From positions 124,001-188,000 of the forward strand of contig CANMFP010000003.1 of assembly GCA_947497265.1 (NCBI GenBank): a DNA stretch of 64,000 nucleotides, written 5' to 3'. The notes under the pieces were generated by a model that worked only from the letters and a program-made list of their open reading frames with translations, did not search any database and was not told where the DNA came from. How positions within the stretch are numbered: position 1 is the first letter of the stretch; every line of letters starts with the position of its first letter. Made by a program: the position numbers and the translations under genes. Below, one piece after another: positions 43,411 to 53,050 of this stretch. This stretch comes from an uncultured Isoptericola sp. (lineage in GTDB: Bacteria > Actinomycetota > Actinomycetes > Actinomycetales > Cellulomonadaceae).

Positions 43411-43998
43411 TCACGGAGCGTTCAGCTGCTGTTCGTACTCGCGCGCGGAGTCCATGATCTCGGCCTCTGTGACGAAGTCGTCCCACTCGCGGAGGTGCGG
43501 ACGGTCCTCGTGCAACCCGTTCGTGCAGAGCACGTCGTTGTGCCAGTTCTCGTCGTAGGTCGGCGAGTACCGGCAGACCCAGGGCTCGTCGACCATCTCG
43601 ACCCGATCAGACCATTCTTCGCAGAGCCCGTCTTGACGCGCGAGCTCGATCGCGGCCGGAGCGACATCGTACTTCTCGTGCTCCGAGCATGCTCCGCCAG
43701 CATCCGCTTCAGCGAAGCCTTTGAGCGACACATAGTCGACAAAGACGTCGTACTCGCTCGGACAGGCGCCACCCATCAGGTCGAGCTCGGAATTGATGGC
43801 CCCCGCCGTGCCCCCTGTGCGCTCCCGCGTCACCACAGTCTCCAGGAGCTCGCTGCAGGAGACCGTTGCGTGGTCGGGAACGGCGGCCTTCGAATCGCCG
43901 CCGTCGTAGGACGAGTAGGTGGACGGCGCGCATCCGACCAGAAGGGCCAGGCATACGCCTGCGGCGGCGATCGCACGAGGAGTGGTCAACGCACTCAT
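43411..43998 (-). CDS. putative lipoprotein
   Basis: 195 residues. A signal peptide with basic start (T-T-P-R), hydrophobic core and lipobox L-L-V-G-C leads to a lipid-anchored Cys23. The mature part has eight further cysteines, probably in disulfides, in a fold that is not recognised. It overlaps the neighbouring membrane-protein gene by four bases, so the two form a pair. They lie between the two defence loci and their relation to defence is unknown. Confidence 0.7.
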   Translation of the reverse strand: MSALTTPRAIAAAGVCLALLVGCAPSTYSSYDGGDSKAAVPDHATVSCSELLETVVTRERTGGTAGAINSELDLMGGACPSEYDVFVDYVSLKGFAEADAGGACSEHEKYDVAPAAIELARQDGLCEEWSDRVEMVDEPWVCRYSPTYDENWHNDVLCTNGLHEDRPHLREWDDFVTEAEIMDSAREYEQQLNAP

Positions 43999-44381
43999 CG
44001 GCCCGAGTAGTCGCAGGCAATAGCGTTGTAGCTGTGCGTCGCTGGCTCATCCGCAACGTGGAAGTGCGAGCTGCCGCTCTTTCGCAGCGTGAGCGACGCG
44101 AGCTCGCTCGAGGTCAAGGCCGAAGATGCCACTAGCTCGATGACCTGGCCGCCTTGCACCTTTGCCGTCGCGGCCAGGGCCTCGCCCCCGTCCGTCAGGA
44201 CCTCGTACTTGCCCGCGTCGTTCACAAAGACGGCGTTGCAGGCGTAGGCACCATCCTTGAGTCCGGCTACCGGCGACTGGCTGTTGAACCACCAGACCAC
44301 TCCGACCGCGGCGGCAGCCAAGACGGCATACGGCTTCCAGGTTCGCCAGACCGATTCGCTTGTCTCGTAGCTGTACGCCAC
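43995..44381 (-). CDS. small membrane-anchored protein
   Basis: 128 residues with one membrane helix near residues 17 to 32 (PYAVLAAAAVGVVWWF), followed by an outside domain with two cysteines. No family is recognised. It is encoded directly upstream of, and overlapping, the lipoprotein gene. The 261 bases between it and the DrmD gene hold the divergent promoters of both, without a motif that can be assigned. Confidence 0.6.
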   Translation of the reverse strand: MAYSYETSESVWRTWKPYAVLAAAAVGVVWWFNSQSPVAGLKDGAYACNAVFVNDAGKYEVLTDGGEALAATAKVQGGQVIELVASSALTSSELASLTLRKSGSSHFHVADEPATHSYNAIACDYSGR

Positions 44382-44642
44382 AGGGGGCCTTCCGTCGAGA
44401 ACATCAAGTTGACCTGGCAGAACGTATCGGACAGCACGGCTCCGATCACCGTCTGAACTGCGATTTCACCCACCTCCGGATCCTTCGCCGCACGGGGCCC
44501 CGGTCTAGCCTCGCGGGGAACGGCACCGCGTCGAGCCCGGCCAGGTCGATACGTGCGACGCAGCATCGATACGGGAGAAGATGACCCGAGCGACAGCGGG
44601 CGCTCCACCGCCACGAACCAAGCACCACCGAGAGGTACACGC

Positions 44643-47600
44643 GTGACAGCACCGACCACGGCGCCACGGATCACCGAGCTCGACGCCGCTCCCGGTTCCA
44701 CCGTGGTGGTCCGTGACGAGGAGTGGCTCGTCACCCAGGTCGAGCCGACGGCGGACGGCCACTTCGTCCACGTGGTCGGCCTCTCGGGTCTGGTCCGGGA
44801 CACGGAGGCCGTGTTCTCCACGGCGATCGACCACGTCGCCGTCGCGGACCCGGCCGACGCCGCCGTCGTGGCGGACGAGTCCCCGCGCTACCGGAAGTCC
44901 CGGCTCTGGCTGGAGGCGATGCTGCGCAAGACGCCGGTCCCGGTCACGCAGGACGCGTTGACGACGGCGCACCGCGCGTTGGCGGACCCGCTGCCGTACC
45001 AGTTCGACGCGGTCCGCAAGGCGCTCGCTCCGGACAACCTGCGGCCCCGCATCCTGCTGGCTGACGCCGTCGGCCTCGGCAAGACGCTCGAGATCGGCAT
45101 GATCCTTTCCGAGCTGGCCCGCCGGGGCCGGGGTGAGCGCATCCTGGTGGTCACGCCCAAGCATGTGCTCGAGCAGATGCAGTTCGAGCTGTGGACGCGG
45201 TTCGCGCTGCCGTTCGTGCGCCTTGACTCGACGGGCATCCAGCGCATCCGCCAGAAGCTCCCCGCGAACCGCAACCCGTTCGCGTTCTTCAAGCGGGTCA
45301 TCATCTCGATCGACACGCTCAAGAGCGACAAGTACGTGACGCACCTGCGCCGGCACCGGTGGGACGCCGTCGTCATCGACGAGTCGCACAACGTCACGAA
45401 CTCCTCGACGCAGAACTTCCGCCTCGCCTCGATGCTGGCCCGGCAGACGGACGCGTTGGTCCTCGCGTCGGCGACGCCGCACAACGGTGACCCGCGGTCG
45501 TTCGCGGCGCTGGTCCGCATGCTCGAGCCGTCGGCGGTGAAGCCTGACGGCGTGGAGCTGGACGAGAAGCAGGTCGAGCGCCTCATCGTGCGGCGGCACC
45601 GGCACTCTCCCGAGGTCGCCTCGGTGGTGGGCGCGGACTGGGCGGAGCGCAAGGAGCCGCAGAACATACCGGTGGCCCCCTCGCCGATCGAGGAGGAGAT
45701 CGCGGTCGAGCTGGAGGACACCTGGCTGTGGCCGACGAGCGGCTCCTCCCCGTACTCGGGCCGGGGTGGGGCCACGCTGTTCCCCTGGACTCTCGCCAAG
45801 GCGTTCCTGTCCTCGCCGGCGGCGCTGGAGGAGTCCGTGCGCAAGCGCCTGCGCGCGCTCGACGCAGGCACGGAGACCTCCGACGAGGACGAGTCGCTCG
45901 TCACGCCGGACGCCGACGACGGCGGCATCCCGGACGCGCGAGCCACCGCGGGCACGGGCACCCGTGCCACCGAGCGCACCGCCCTGGCTCGCCTGCACGA
46001 TCTGGCGACCCGCTCGCTCACCGAGCGCTCGGCGAAGTACGACGCGCTGCGCGACCATCTACGCGGCATCGGCGTCGGCAAGGGCTCCGACATGCGTGCG
46101 GTGGTCTTCGCCGAGCGCGTCGCGACGCTGGGCTGGCTGCAGGGCCGGCTGACCAAGGACTTCGGCCTCAAACCGGAGAACGTGGCCGTCCTGCACGGCG
46201 GGCTCTCCGACGTCGACCAGCAGCGGATCGTCGAGTCCTTCAAGCTCGCCTCCTCCCCCATCCGGGTCCTGGTGACCGGCGACGTGGCGTCGGAGGGCGT
46301 GAACCTGCACAGCCACTGCCACCACCTGGTGCACTACGACATCCCGTGGTCCCTCATCCGGATCGAGCAGCGCAACGGCCGCATCGACCGCTACGGGCAG
46401 AAGAATCCTCCGCAGATCACGACGCTGCTGCTGGACCCGCAGCGCACGCGCCGGTTCGGGGGCGACCTGCGCGTCCTGACGCGGCTCGTGGACCGCGAGC
46501 ACCATGCTCACCTCGCGCTCGGGGACACCGCCTCGCTCATGGGGCAGTACTCCGTCGCGGCCGAGGAGAAGACCATCGCCGACGTCCTGCGCCGGGCCCG
46601 CTCCCTGGAGAGCGTCGTGAAGGAGGTCGAGGAGGTCGCGGCGGACGACGGTCCCGCGGGGCTCCTGGCCCGCATGATGAACCTCGGCGCGAGCACCGAG
46701 ACTCCCGCCGCACCGGCGAAGGCCCCCACGGGCGGCCGGACGGGCGTGTACGACGACGATCTGGCGTTCCTCGAGGACGCCCTCCTGCAGATCTACCCCA
46801 CACCGGGGCAGGAGCCGTCGAACGGGGTGGCGTGGAAGAAGGCAGCGAACGCCTCGGTCGCCTCGCTCAAGCCGCCGAAGGACCTCCGCCAGCGCCTCGA
46901 GGTGCTCCCCCAGTCCTACCTCGCCGACCGGCGCGTCACGGAGGTGCTCCGTCTGGCGACGACGACGGCGCAGGGCACGCGCGAGCTCGCCAACGCTCGC
47001 AGCGCGGAGTCGACGTCGGTGTGGCCGGAGGCTCACTACCTCGGCCCGCTGCACCCGGTTGTCGAGTGGGCGTCCGACCGGGCGCTCGCGTCGCTGGGCC
47101 GCAACCAGGTCTTCGCTGTCCGCGGTGACGTCACCGAGCTGACGGTGCTGATCCAGGCCGCGCTGTACAACGTGCGCGGGCAGGTGGTGGCGACGTCGTA
47201 CCTGACGGTGGCGTTCCCGAACCCGGGGAACCCGGGCTTCGCACTCCCGCAGCCGCACGGGTCCGCCGCGGCCGCGACCGAGGCGCTGCGCCTCGCCGCC
47301 GCGAACAAGGGCGCCATCGCCGGGGCGTCGGCCCTCCAGCCGTACGTGCGCCAGGCCGTGCGCTCGGCGGAGAGCGCGGTGGGCGACCAGGTCGAGTCCA
47401 TCGAGATCAGCGCGCAGCAGCGGGTCGAGGCCTGGCTGGAGCGCAGCCAGCACTGGCGCATGGAGGCGTCCGCGCTCATCAGCCGCGAGGTGGGGGCCGC
47501 CCGGACCGGCATCACGACCCGGCAGTCCGACGTCGACGAGGAGTCCCGCCTGGCGCGCGAGATGCTGCCCGAGCGCACGCTGCTGCGCCCGCTGCTCGTC

Positions 47601-47675
47601 GTCGTCCCGCCCGGCCTCGACCTTCCCGCGCCCGAGCCGGAAGCCGAGCCGCACCGCATCGAGGAGAACAACTGA
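44643..47675 (+). CDS. drmD: DrmD SNF2-family helicase (DISARM class 1-like)
   Basis: 1010 residues from a GTG preceded by GAGAGG; an upstream in-frame start at 44553 is less likely. Motif I D-A-V-G-L-G-K-T near 143, motif II V-I-D-E-S-H-N near 245, motif III A-S-A-T-P-H-N-G, and the second lobe with V-L-H-G-G-L-S and E-Q-R-N-G-R-I-D-R-Y-G-Q are of SNF2/RapA type. DrmD-like proteins of this size mark class 1 DISARM. Translation is coupled to the methyltransferase gene by a TGATG junction. Confidence 0.9.
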   Translation: MTAPTTAPRITELDAAPGSTVVVRDEEWLVTQVEPTADGHFVHVVGLSGLVRDTEAVFSTAIDHVAVADPADAAVVADESPRYRKSRLWLEAMLRKTPVPVTQDALTTAHRALADPLPYQFDAVRKALAPDNLRPRILLADAVGLGKTLEIGMILSELARRGRGERILVVTPKHVLEQMQFELWTRFALPFVRLDSTGIQRIRQKLPANRNPFAFFKRVIISIDTLKSDKYVTHLRRHRWDAVVIDESHNVTNSSTQNFRLASMLARQTDALVLASATPHNGDPRSFAALVRMLEPSAVKPDGVELDEKQVERLIVRRHRHSPEVASVVGADWAERKEPQNIPVAPSPIEEEIAVELEDTWLWPTSGSSPYSGRGGATLFPWTLAKAFLSSPAALEESVRKRLRALDAGTETSDEDESLVTPDADDGGIPDARATAGTGTRATERTALARLHDLATRSLTERSAKYDALRDHLRGIGVGKGSDMRAVVFAERVATLGWLQGRLTKDFGLKPENVAVLHGGLSDVDQQRIVESFKLASSPIRVLVTGDVASEGVNLHSHCHHLVHYDIPWSLIRIEQRNGRIDRYGQKNPPQITTLLLDPQRTRRFGGDLRVLTRLVDREHHAHLALGDTASLMGQYSVAAEEKTIADVLRRARSLESVVKEVEEVAADDGPAGLLARMMNLGASTETPAAPAKAPTGGRTGVYDDDLAFLEDALLQIYPTPGQEPSNGVAWKKAANASVASLKPPKDLRQRLEVLPQSYLADRRVTEVLRLATTTAQGTRELANARSAESTSVWPEAHYLGPLHPVVEWASDRALASLGRNQVFAVRGDVTELTVLIQAALYNVRGQVVATSYLTVAFPNPGNPGFALPQPHGSAAAATEALRLAAANKGAIAGASALQPYVRQAVRSAESAVGDQVESIEISAQQRVEAWLERSQHWRMEASALISREVGAARTGITTRQSDVDEESRLAREMLPERTLLRPLLVVVPPGLDLPAPEPEAEPHRIEENN

Positions 47676-50600
47676 TGGCCGCCAGTGACGCGATCGTCGT
47701 CGGCGAGGACTGGATCAGCGAGCACTACTTCTCCACGGACGGCAAGCAGTCGTTCCAGGCGAAGGTCCTGGAGCGGCGCAAGGCGTGGGACGACGGCGGT
47801 ACGGACGCGCCGTCGGCCCGCACGCGCTTCGTCGCGGCCCGGGCGGACCTGCTCTCGACGCTTGCCGGTCTCGGCGAGGAGGGCGGCCGGTTCGCCGTGC
47901 TGCCCGAGCTGTACGAGCGGCTGCGCGCCGTCCTCGGCTACACGACGGCGGCCCTGCAGGCCAAGCGTGAGGGCCCGGTCGAGTGGGTGCACGCGACGGG
48001 CCTGGAAGCCAAGGCGCCCTTGGTGCTCGTCGAGGCCGTCGCGGTCAAGGACGTCGAGTCGCTGCTGGCCAAGGGCGACCCGGCCAAGCCTTCGGAGCGG
48101 GACCGGACGCTGCTGGAGCCGTACCAGGCTGACGAGAAGACCCAGATCCACTCGGTGGCCCGGCTGCTCTCGCACCTGTTCGTCCAGGACGAAGGGCCGG
48201 ACTACGCGCTCGTGCTGGCGGGCGGCTGGCTGCTGGTGGCGGAGAAGGCCCGCTGGGCCGAGGGGCGCTACCTGGCCGTCGACCTGCAGCTCGTCGCCGA
48301 GCGCGCCGACGACAAGCGCGGCGGCGAGACCGACCGCGCACTGACGTGCGTCGAGGCGGCCTCGCTCGCCCCGGACCCCGAGGGCAACCTCTGGTGGCCC
48401 GGTGTGCTCGAGGAGTCGGTCAAGCACACCGTCGGCGTCTCGAAGGACCTGCGCGAGGGCGTACGCCTGTCCATCGAGATCATCGCCAACGAGGTGGTCC
48501 GCCGCCGTGCCGCCCAGGGGCTCGAACCGCTGCCGCAGGCCGAGGCGCAGAACCTCGCGCGGCAGTCGCTGCGCTACCTGTACCGCGTCCTGTTCCTGCT
48601 GTACGCGGAGGCCTCCCCCGAGCTCGGCGTCCTGCCCGTCGGCGAGCGGGTCTACGAGCGCGGATACAGCCTCGACCGCTTGCGCGAGCTGACGCTGGTC
48701 GAGCTCCCCGGCCCGGCCGCCGAGCACGGCACCCACCTCTACGCCTCGCTCGGCACGCTGTTCCGCATGGTCGACACCGGGCACGACGGCGGCGGCACCG
48801 GTCCCGAGGCGGGCGACGCCGGGCTGACCTTCAGCCCGCTCAAGGCCGACCTCTTCCGGCCGGAGGCGACCGAGCTGATCGACGCCGTCGGGCTCGGCAA
48901 CGCCGCCCTGCAGCAGGTGCTGCGCCACCTGCTGCTCAGCAAGGAGTCGCGGGGCAAGGACCGCGGGTTCATCTCGTACGCCGAGCTCGGCATCAACCAG
49001 CTCGGCGCGGTGTACGAGGGCCTCATGAGCTACACGGGCTTCTTCGCCACGGAGGACCTGCACGAGGTCGCCAAGGACGGCAACGCCGAGAAGGGCTCCT
49101 GGGTGGTGCCGGTCGTGCGGTCCCAGGGCATCGCGCCCAAGGACTTCGTGACGATCGAGGACCCGGTGACCGGCGAGCCGAAGCCCGTGGTGCACGAGCA
49201 GGGCACGTTCGTGTTCCGGCTCGCGGGGCGCGAGCGGCAGCAGTCGGCGTCGTACTACACGCCCGAGGTGCTGACCCGGTTCACCGTCTCCCAGGCGCTC
49301 GTGGAGCTCATCGGCCCGGACGACCCGGACCCGGAGTCGGTGGAGTGGAAGGGACGAGAGATCCCGCGCAAGCTCTCGGCGCGCGAGATCCTCGACCTCA
49401 CCGTCTGCGAGCCGGCCCTCGGGTCCGGCGCGTTCGCCATCGAGGCAGTGCGTCAGCTGGCCGCTGCGTACCTGCGGCGCCGTCAGGCCGAAACCGGCGT
49501 GAAGATCGAGCCCGACGAGTACGCGCGCGAGCTGCAGAAGGTCAAGGCGTACATCGCCCTGCACAACGTGTACGGGGTGGACCTCAACGGCACCGCCGTC
49601 GAGCTCGCCGAGATCTCCCTGTGGCTCGACACCATGGGCAAGGGCCTCGCCGCCCCGTGGTTCGGCCTGCACCTGCGGCGCGGCAACTCCCTCATCGGCG
49701 CACGGCGAGCCGTCTACCGGCGCGACCAGCTCGCCAAGAAGGCATGGCTTAAGGAGGTACCCGCGGACGTCCCGCTCGCGCCGTCCGACGGCGATCGTGC
49801 GGCCGGGCGGACCAGCTCGCTCGGCGACGTGGGCGGCCGTATCCACCACTTCCTGCTGCCCGCCGCCGGCTGGGGCAGCGCCGTCGAGGCCAAGGAGGCC
49901 AAGGAGCTGGCGCCCGAGGCGCTCGCCCGGCTCAAGGCTTGGCGCAAGTCGGTGCTCGTGACGCCCTCGAAGAAGCAGACCGACGAGCTGGTGAAGCTGG
50001 GGCACCGCGTCGAGGTGCTGTGGGACCTCGCGCACCGGCGGTTGGAGATTGCCGAGCAGCAGATCCGGCGGTCGCTCGATGTCTGGGGCGCCGAGGACCT
50101 GCCCGTCGGCGGTGAGGTGACCCGCGAACAGATCGAGGAGGCCCTCGCCGACGCGCGCGGTGCCTACCAGCGACTGCGGCTCGTCATGGACGCCTGGTGC
50201 GCGCTGTGGTTCTGGCCGCTGACGGACGGGTTAACCCGGGTTAAGGCCTCCGACGGCTCCGGCGAGGCGGGCGTCGTGGAGCCGCCGAACCTGGACGAGT
50301 GGATCGCCGGGCTCCGCGCCGTGCTCGGTGTGCACACCGAGACCGGTCCCACCGGGCGTGGCAAGGGCTGGCGCGGCGGCGACCAGACACTGGCGTCTTC
50401 CGCCGACTGGGACGAGCTCAACGAGACCGAGGAGCTCGAGCTCTCGTTCGCAGGGGCTGTCGCGTCCGAGCGGGTGCTCGCCGACTACCCGTGGTTGCGC
50501 GTGTGCCAGCGGGTTGCCGAGCGGCAGGGCTTCTTCCACTGGGAGCTCGACTTCGCGCCCGTGTTCGCTGCGCGGGGCGGGTTCGACCTGCAGGTGGGGA

Positions 50601-52573
50601 ACCCGCCGTGGGTGCGTCCCGACTTCGACGAGGGAGCGGCACTGGCCGAGTACGAAATCGCCTTCGCCCTCGAAGGCAAGCTCGCGACCGCCCGCGCCAA
50701 CGAGCTCCGCACCTCCACGCTCGCGAACCCAGCAGCGCTCGACTTCTATCTGGACACACTCGCCAACACGATCGCGACGCGCGAAGCAGTGTCGAGCGTG
50801 CCTGACTTCCCGCATCTGATGGGACTGCGCCCGGACCTCTACCGCTGCTTCATGGAACAGACCTGGCGCCACCAGGCGCCGCGCGGCACGACCGGTCTGA
50901 TCCACTTGGAGTCTCACTTAACGGACGAGAAGGCGGGCCGTCTGCGGGCCGCGACCTACGAACGTCTCCGTCGCCACTGGCAGTTCATCAACGAGTTCCA
51001 ACTTTTTGAGATTCAGCATCAGAAGCGCTTCGGCGTCAACGTGTATGGCGAGGAGCGTCAGCCACGATTCTTACAGGCAGCATCGATCTACCACCCGGAC
51101 ACCATCGATCGATCGTTTGCGCACGACGGGGTAGGCGCTGAACCAGGGATCAAGGATCTGGATGGACGTTGGGACATTCGTCCCCACGCAGGCCGGGTCC
51201 TGCTGGTAAACGAGACCGTGCTCGCTTCCTGGCATGCAGCCCTCGAGGATAGCAAAGTCCCGAATCGGGAGAGCCGGATGGTCTACACCGTCAACCGATC
51301 AGCCGCCAATGCCTTGGAACGAGTTGCTGCCGCACCACGTATCGGCTCGTTCAGATTGAACTTCTCCCAGGGCTGGAACGAGACGACGGACTTCAAAGCA
51401 GGGCGTTTCGTCAGGGAATGGGGCGCCCCGCCTTCCTGGGACGACGCTGTCCTTCAGGGGCCACATGTGTTCGTTGGCGACCCCGCCTACAAGTCACCCA
51501 ATCCGTCAATGAAGCACCACCTCGACTGGACGGACGCCGACCTCGAGGACCTGGCCTCCGACGCGATCCCGGCGACCTCGTACAAGCCGCGCGGTGATCG
51601 TGGGGCCTACGACTCTGCGTACATGCATTGGACCCGCGACGTCGTGCTCAACCCGGACGGCAACCCAATCGACGTCCCCACCGTCGACCCGAAATACGTC
51701 CGCGACGTCGAGACCGCCACACGCGTCGACGAGACCATCGTCCGCACTGAGACCGTCTCCGCACGAGGCTTCTACCGCCTCGCTTGGCGGTGCATGGCGG
51801 CCAACACAGGCGAGCGCACCCTGATCCCCGCGCTCATCCCGCCCGGTGTTGCCCACGTTGACGGCATCTACTCCATGGCGCTGCCGGAGAACAGCCATCG
51901 AGATCTCGTGCGCATGTCTGCGGGATTCCAGTCGCTGGTGGCAGACTTCGCGATTCGTGCAGCGCCAAAATCGACGATCCGGTCAGGCACGGCCTCCCGA
52001 CTCCCTGTGATTCCGGACGGGCCGTTGGCCAATCCGATCCTTCTTCGCACGCTCCGGCTGAACTGCGTCACCGATGCCTACGCCGACCTGTGGGCCGAGT
52101 GCTACGACGGGGCGTTCCGCGACGATTCCTGGACCGGGCTGCCGGAACGCACTGGCTGGGTCGACCTCGGCGACGTCGCGCCGGAGTGGAGCCCGGACAC
52201 CCCGCTGCGCCGGGCCGAGGACCGCCGTCAGGCCATGCTGGAGATCGACGCCCTCGTCGCGCTGTCCCTGGGCCTGACCGCCGACGAGCTGTGCACGATC
52301 TACCGCACCCAGTTCCCGGTGCTCTACGGCTACGACCGCAACCGCGACCACTACGACGCCAACGGCCGCATCGTCCCGAACAGCGTCCTGACCACGTGGC
52401 GCAAGCGCGGCGGCAACGACGGCCGCTACTCCGACGAGGACCTCACCGCCACCCACCCGGGCAGCGGCGTCGACTACCTCTACGAGCTCCCCTTCGAGAC
52501 CCTCGACCGCGAGGCCCACATGCGCCAGGCCTACGCCGTCTTCGAGTCCCGCATCCAGGAGGGTCGTTCATGA
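47675..52573 (+). CDS. drmMI: class I DNA methyltransferase, DrmMI-like
   Basis: 1632 residues, very large. After an N-terminal part with YTPEVLTRF near residue 530, motif I is E-P-A-L-G-S-G-A-F near 578 and motif IV is N-P-P-W near 975, about 400 residues apart, which is a type IIG/PglX-like layout with a long insertion. It probably methylates adenine at N6. The part from about 50.9 to 52.1 kb (residues 1080 to 1470) has visibly more A and T than its surroundings and likely holds the target-recognition domain. It overlaps the TM2 gene by four bases. Confidence 0.9.
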   Translation: MAASDAIVVGEDWISEHYFSTDGKQSFQAKVLERRKAWDDGGTDAPSARTRFVAARADLLSTLAGLGEEGGRFAVLPELYERLRAVLGYTTAALQAKREGPVEWVHATGLEAKAPLVLVEAVAVKDVESLLAKGDPAKPSERDRTLLEPYQADEKTQIHSVARLLSHLFVQDEGPDYALVLAGGWLLVAEKARWAEGRYLAVDLQLVAERADDKRGGETDRALTCVEAASLAPDPEGNLWWPGVLEESVKHTVGVSKDLREGVRLSIEIIANEVVRRRAAQGLEPLPQAEAQNLARQSLRYLYRVLFLLYAEASPELGVLPVGERVYERGYSLDRLRELTLVELPGPAAEHGTHLYASLGTLFRMVDTGHDGGGTGPEAGDAGLTFSPLKADLFRPEATELIDAVGLGNAALQQVLRHLLLSKESRGKDRGFISYAELGINQLGAVYEGLMSYTGFFATEDLHEVAKDGNAEKGSWVVPVVRSQGIAPKDFVTIEDPVTGEPKPVVHEQGTFVFRLAGRERQQSASYYTPEVLTRFTVSQALVELIGPDDPDPESVEWKGREIPRKLSAREILDLTVCEPALGSGAFAIEAVRQLAAAYLRRRQAETGVKIEPDEYARELQKVKAYIALHNVYGVDLNGTAVELAEISLWLDTMGKGLAAPWFGLHLRRGNSLIGARRAVYRRDQLAKKAWLKEVPADVPLAPSDGDRAAGRTSSLGDVGGRIHHFLLPAAGWGSAVEAKEAKELAPEALARLKAWRKSVLVTPSKKQTDELVKLGHRVEVLWDLAHRRLEIAEQQIRRSLDVWGAEDLPVGGEVTREQIEEALADARGAYQRLRLVMDAWCALWFWPLTDGLTRVKASDGSGEAGVVEPPNLDEWIAGLRAVLGVHTETGPTGRGKGWRGGDQTLASSADWDELNETEELELSFAGAVASERVLADYPWLRVCQRVAERQGFFHWELDFAPVFAARGGFDLQVGNPPWVRPDFDEGAALAEYEIAFALEGKLATARANELRTSTLANPAALDFYLDTLANTIATREAVSSVPDFPHLMGLRPDLYRCFMEQTWRHQAPRGTTGLIHLESHLTDEKAGRLRAATYERLRRHWQFINEFQLFEIQHQKRFGVNVYGEERQPRFLQAASIYHPDTIDRSFAHDGVGAEPGIKDLDGRWDIRPHAGRVLLVNETVLASWHAALEDSKVPNRESRMVYTVNRSAANALERVAAAPRIGSFRLNFSQGWNETTDFKAGRFVREWGAPPSWDDAVLQGPHVFVGDPAYKSPNPSMKHHLDWTDADLEDLASDAIPATSYKPRGDRGAYDSAYMHWTRDVVLNPDGNPIDVPTVDPKYVRDVETATRVDETIVRTETVSARGFYRLAWRCMAANTGERTLIPALIPPGVAHVDGIYSMALPENSHRDLVRMSAGFQSLVADFAIRAAPKSTIRSGTASRLPVIPDGPLANPILLRTLRLNCVTDAYADLWAECYDGAFRDDSWTGLPERTGWVDLGDVAPEWSPDTPLRRAEDRRQAMLEIDALVALSLGLTADELCTIYRTQFPVLYGYDRNRDHYDANGRIVPNSVLTTWRKRGGNDGRYSDEDLTATHPGSGVDYLYELPFETLDREAHMRQAYAVFESRIQEGRS

Positions 52574-53037
52574 CCAAGATGCCGCACGGGAGCGTGCCAC
52601 CGAACCTCCCGCCGCCCCGCCCGGCGTCGTCCGCCCCTGCGCCGGGCTCGGGCTACCCACCGCCATCGTCGCCTCCGACGATGCCGCCGCCTCCGCCGGG
52701 CTACGGCCCACCGCCGCCGGCGCCCCTGCCCCCACCGGCCCCGGGCACTGGCGCGAGCAGCCAGTGGCAGCACCGGGCGCAGGCCTCCGCACCGCCCGCC
52801 TCCCCGAACCCCTACGCCTACTACCCGCGCCCCGACAAGTCGCTCGCCGTCGCGTACGTGCTGTGGTTCTTCTTCGGCTACCTCGGCGTGCACCACTTCT
52901 ACCTCGGCAAGGTCGGGCGCGGCGTGGGCTACCTCCTCACCGTGGCGTGGTTCCTGATCGGCTGGCTCGTCGACCTGTTCACCCTCCCGGCGCAGGTGAG
53001 ACGCATCAACGCCGAGCGCCGAGTGGGCCTGCGATGA
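52570..53037 (+). CDS. TM2-domain membrane protein
   Basis: 155 residues. A proline-rich, disordered N-terminus (residues 10 to 80) leads to a TM2 domain: S-L-A-V-A-Y-V-L-W-F-F-F-G-Y-L-G-V-H-H-F-Y-L-G and a second helix YLLTVAWFLIGWLVDLF. The function of TM2 proteins is mostly unknown. The ATG overlaps the methyltransferase stop (ATGA), so it is translated with the defence genes and could place part of the system at the membrane. Confidence 0.85.
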   Translation: MTKMPHGSVPPNLPPPRPASSAPAPGSGYPPPSSPPTMPPPPPGYGPPPPAPLPPPAPGTGASSQWQHRAQASAPPASPNPYAYYPRPDKSLAVAYVLWFFFGYLGVHHFYLGKVGRGVGYLLTVAWFLIGWLVDLFTLPAQVRRINAERRVGLR

Positions 53038-53050
53038 GACGAGGCGAACG

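Noticed and set aside
47036-50035. 999-codon minus-strand open frame
   Set aside because: Antisense to DrmD and the DrmMI-like methyltransferase, whose catalytic motifs are intact in the plus frame.
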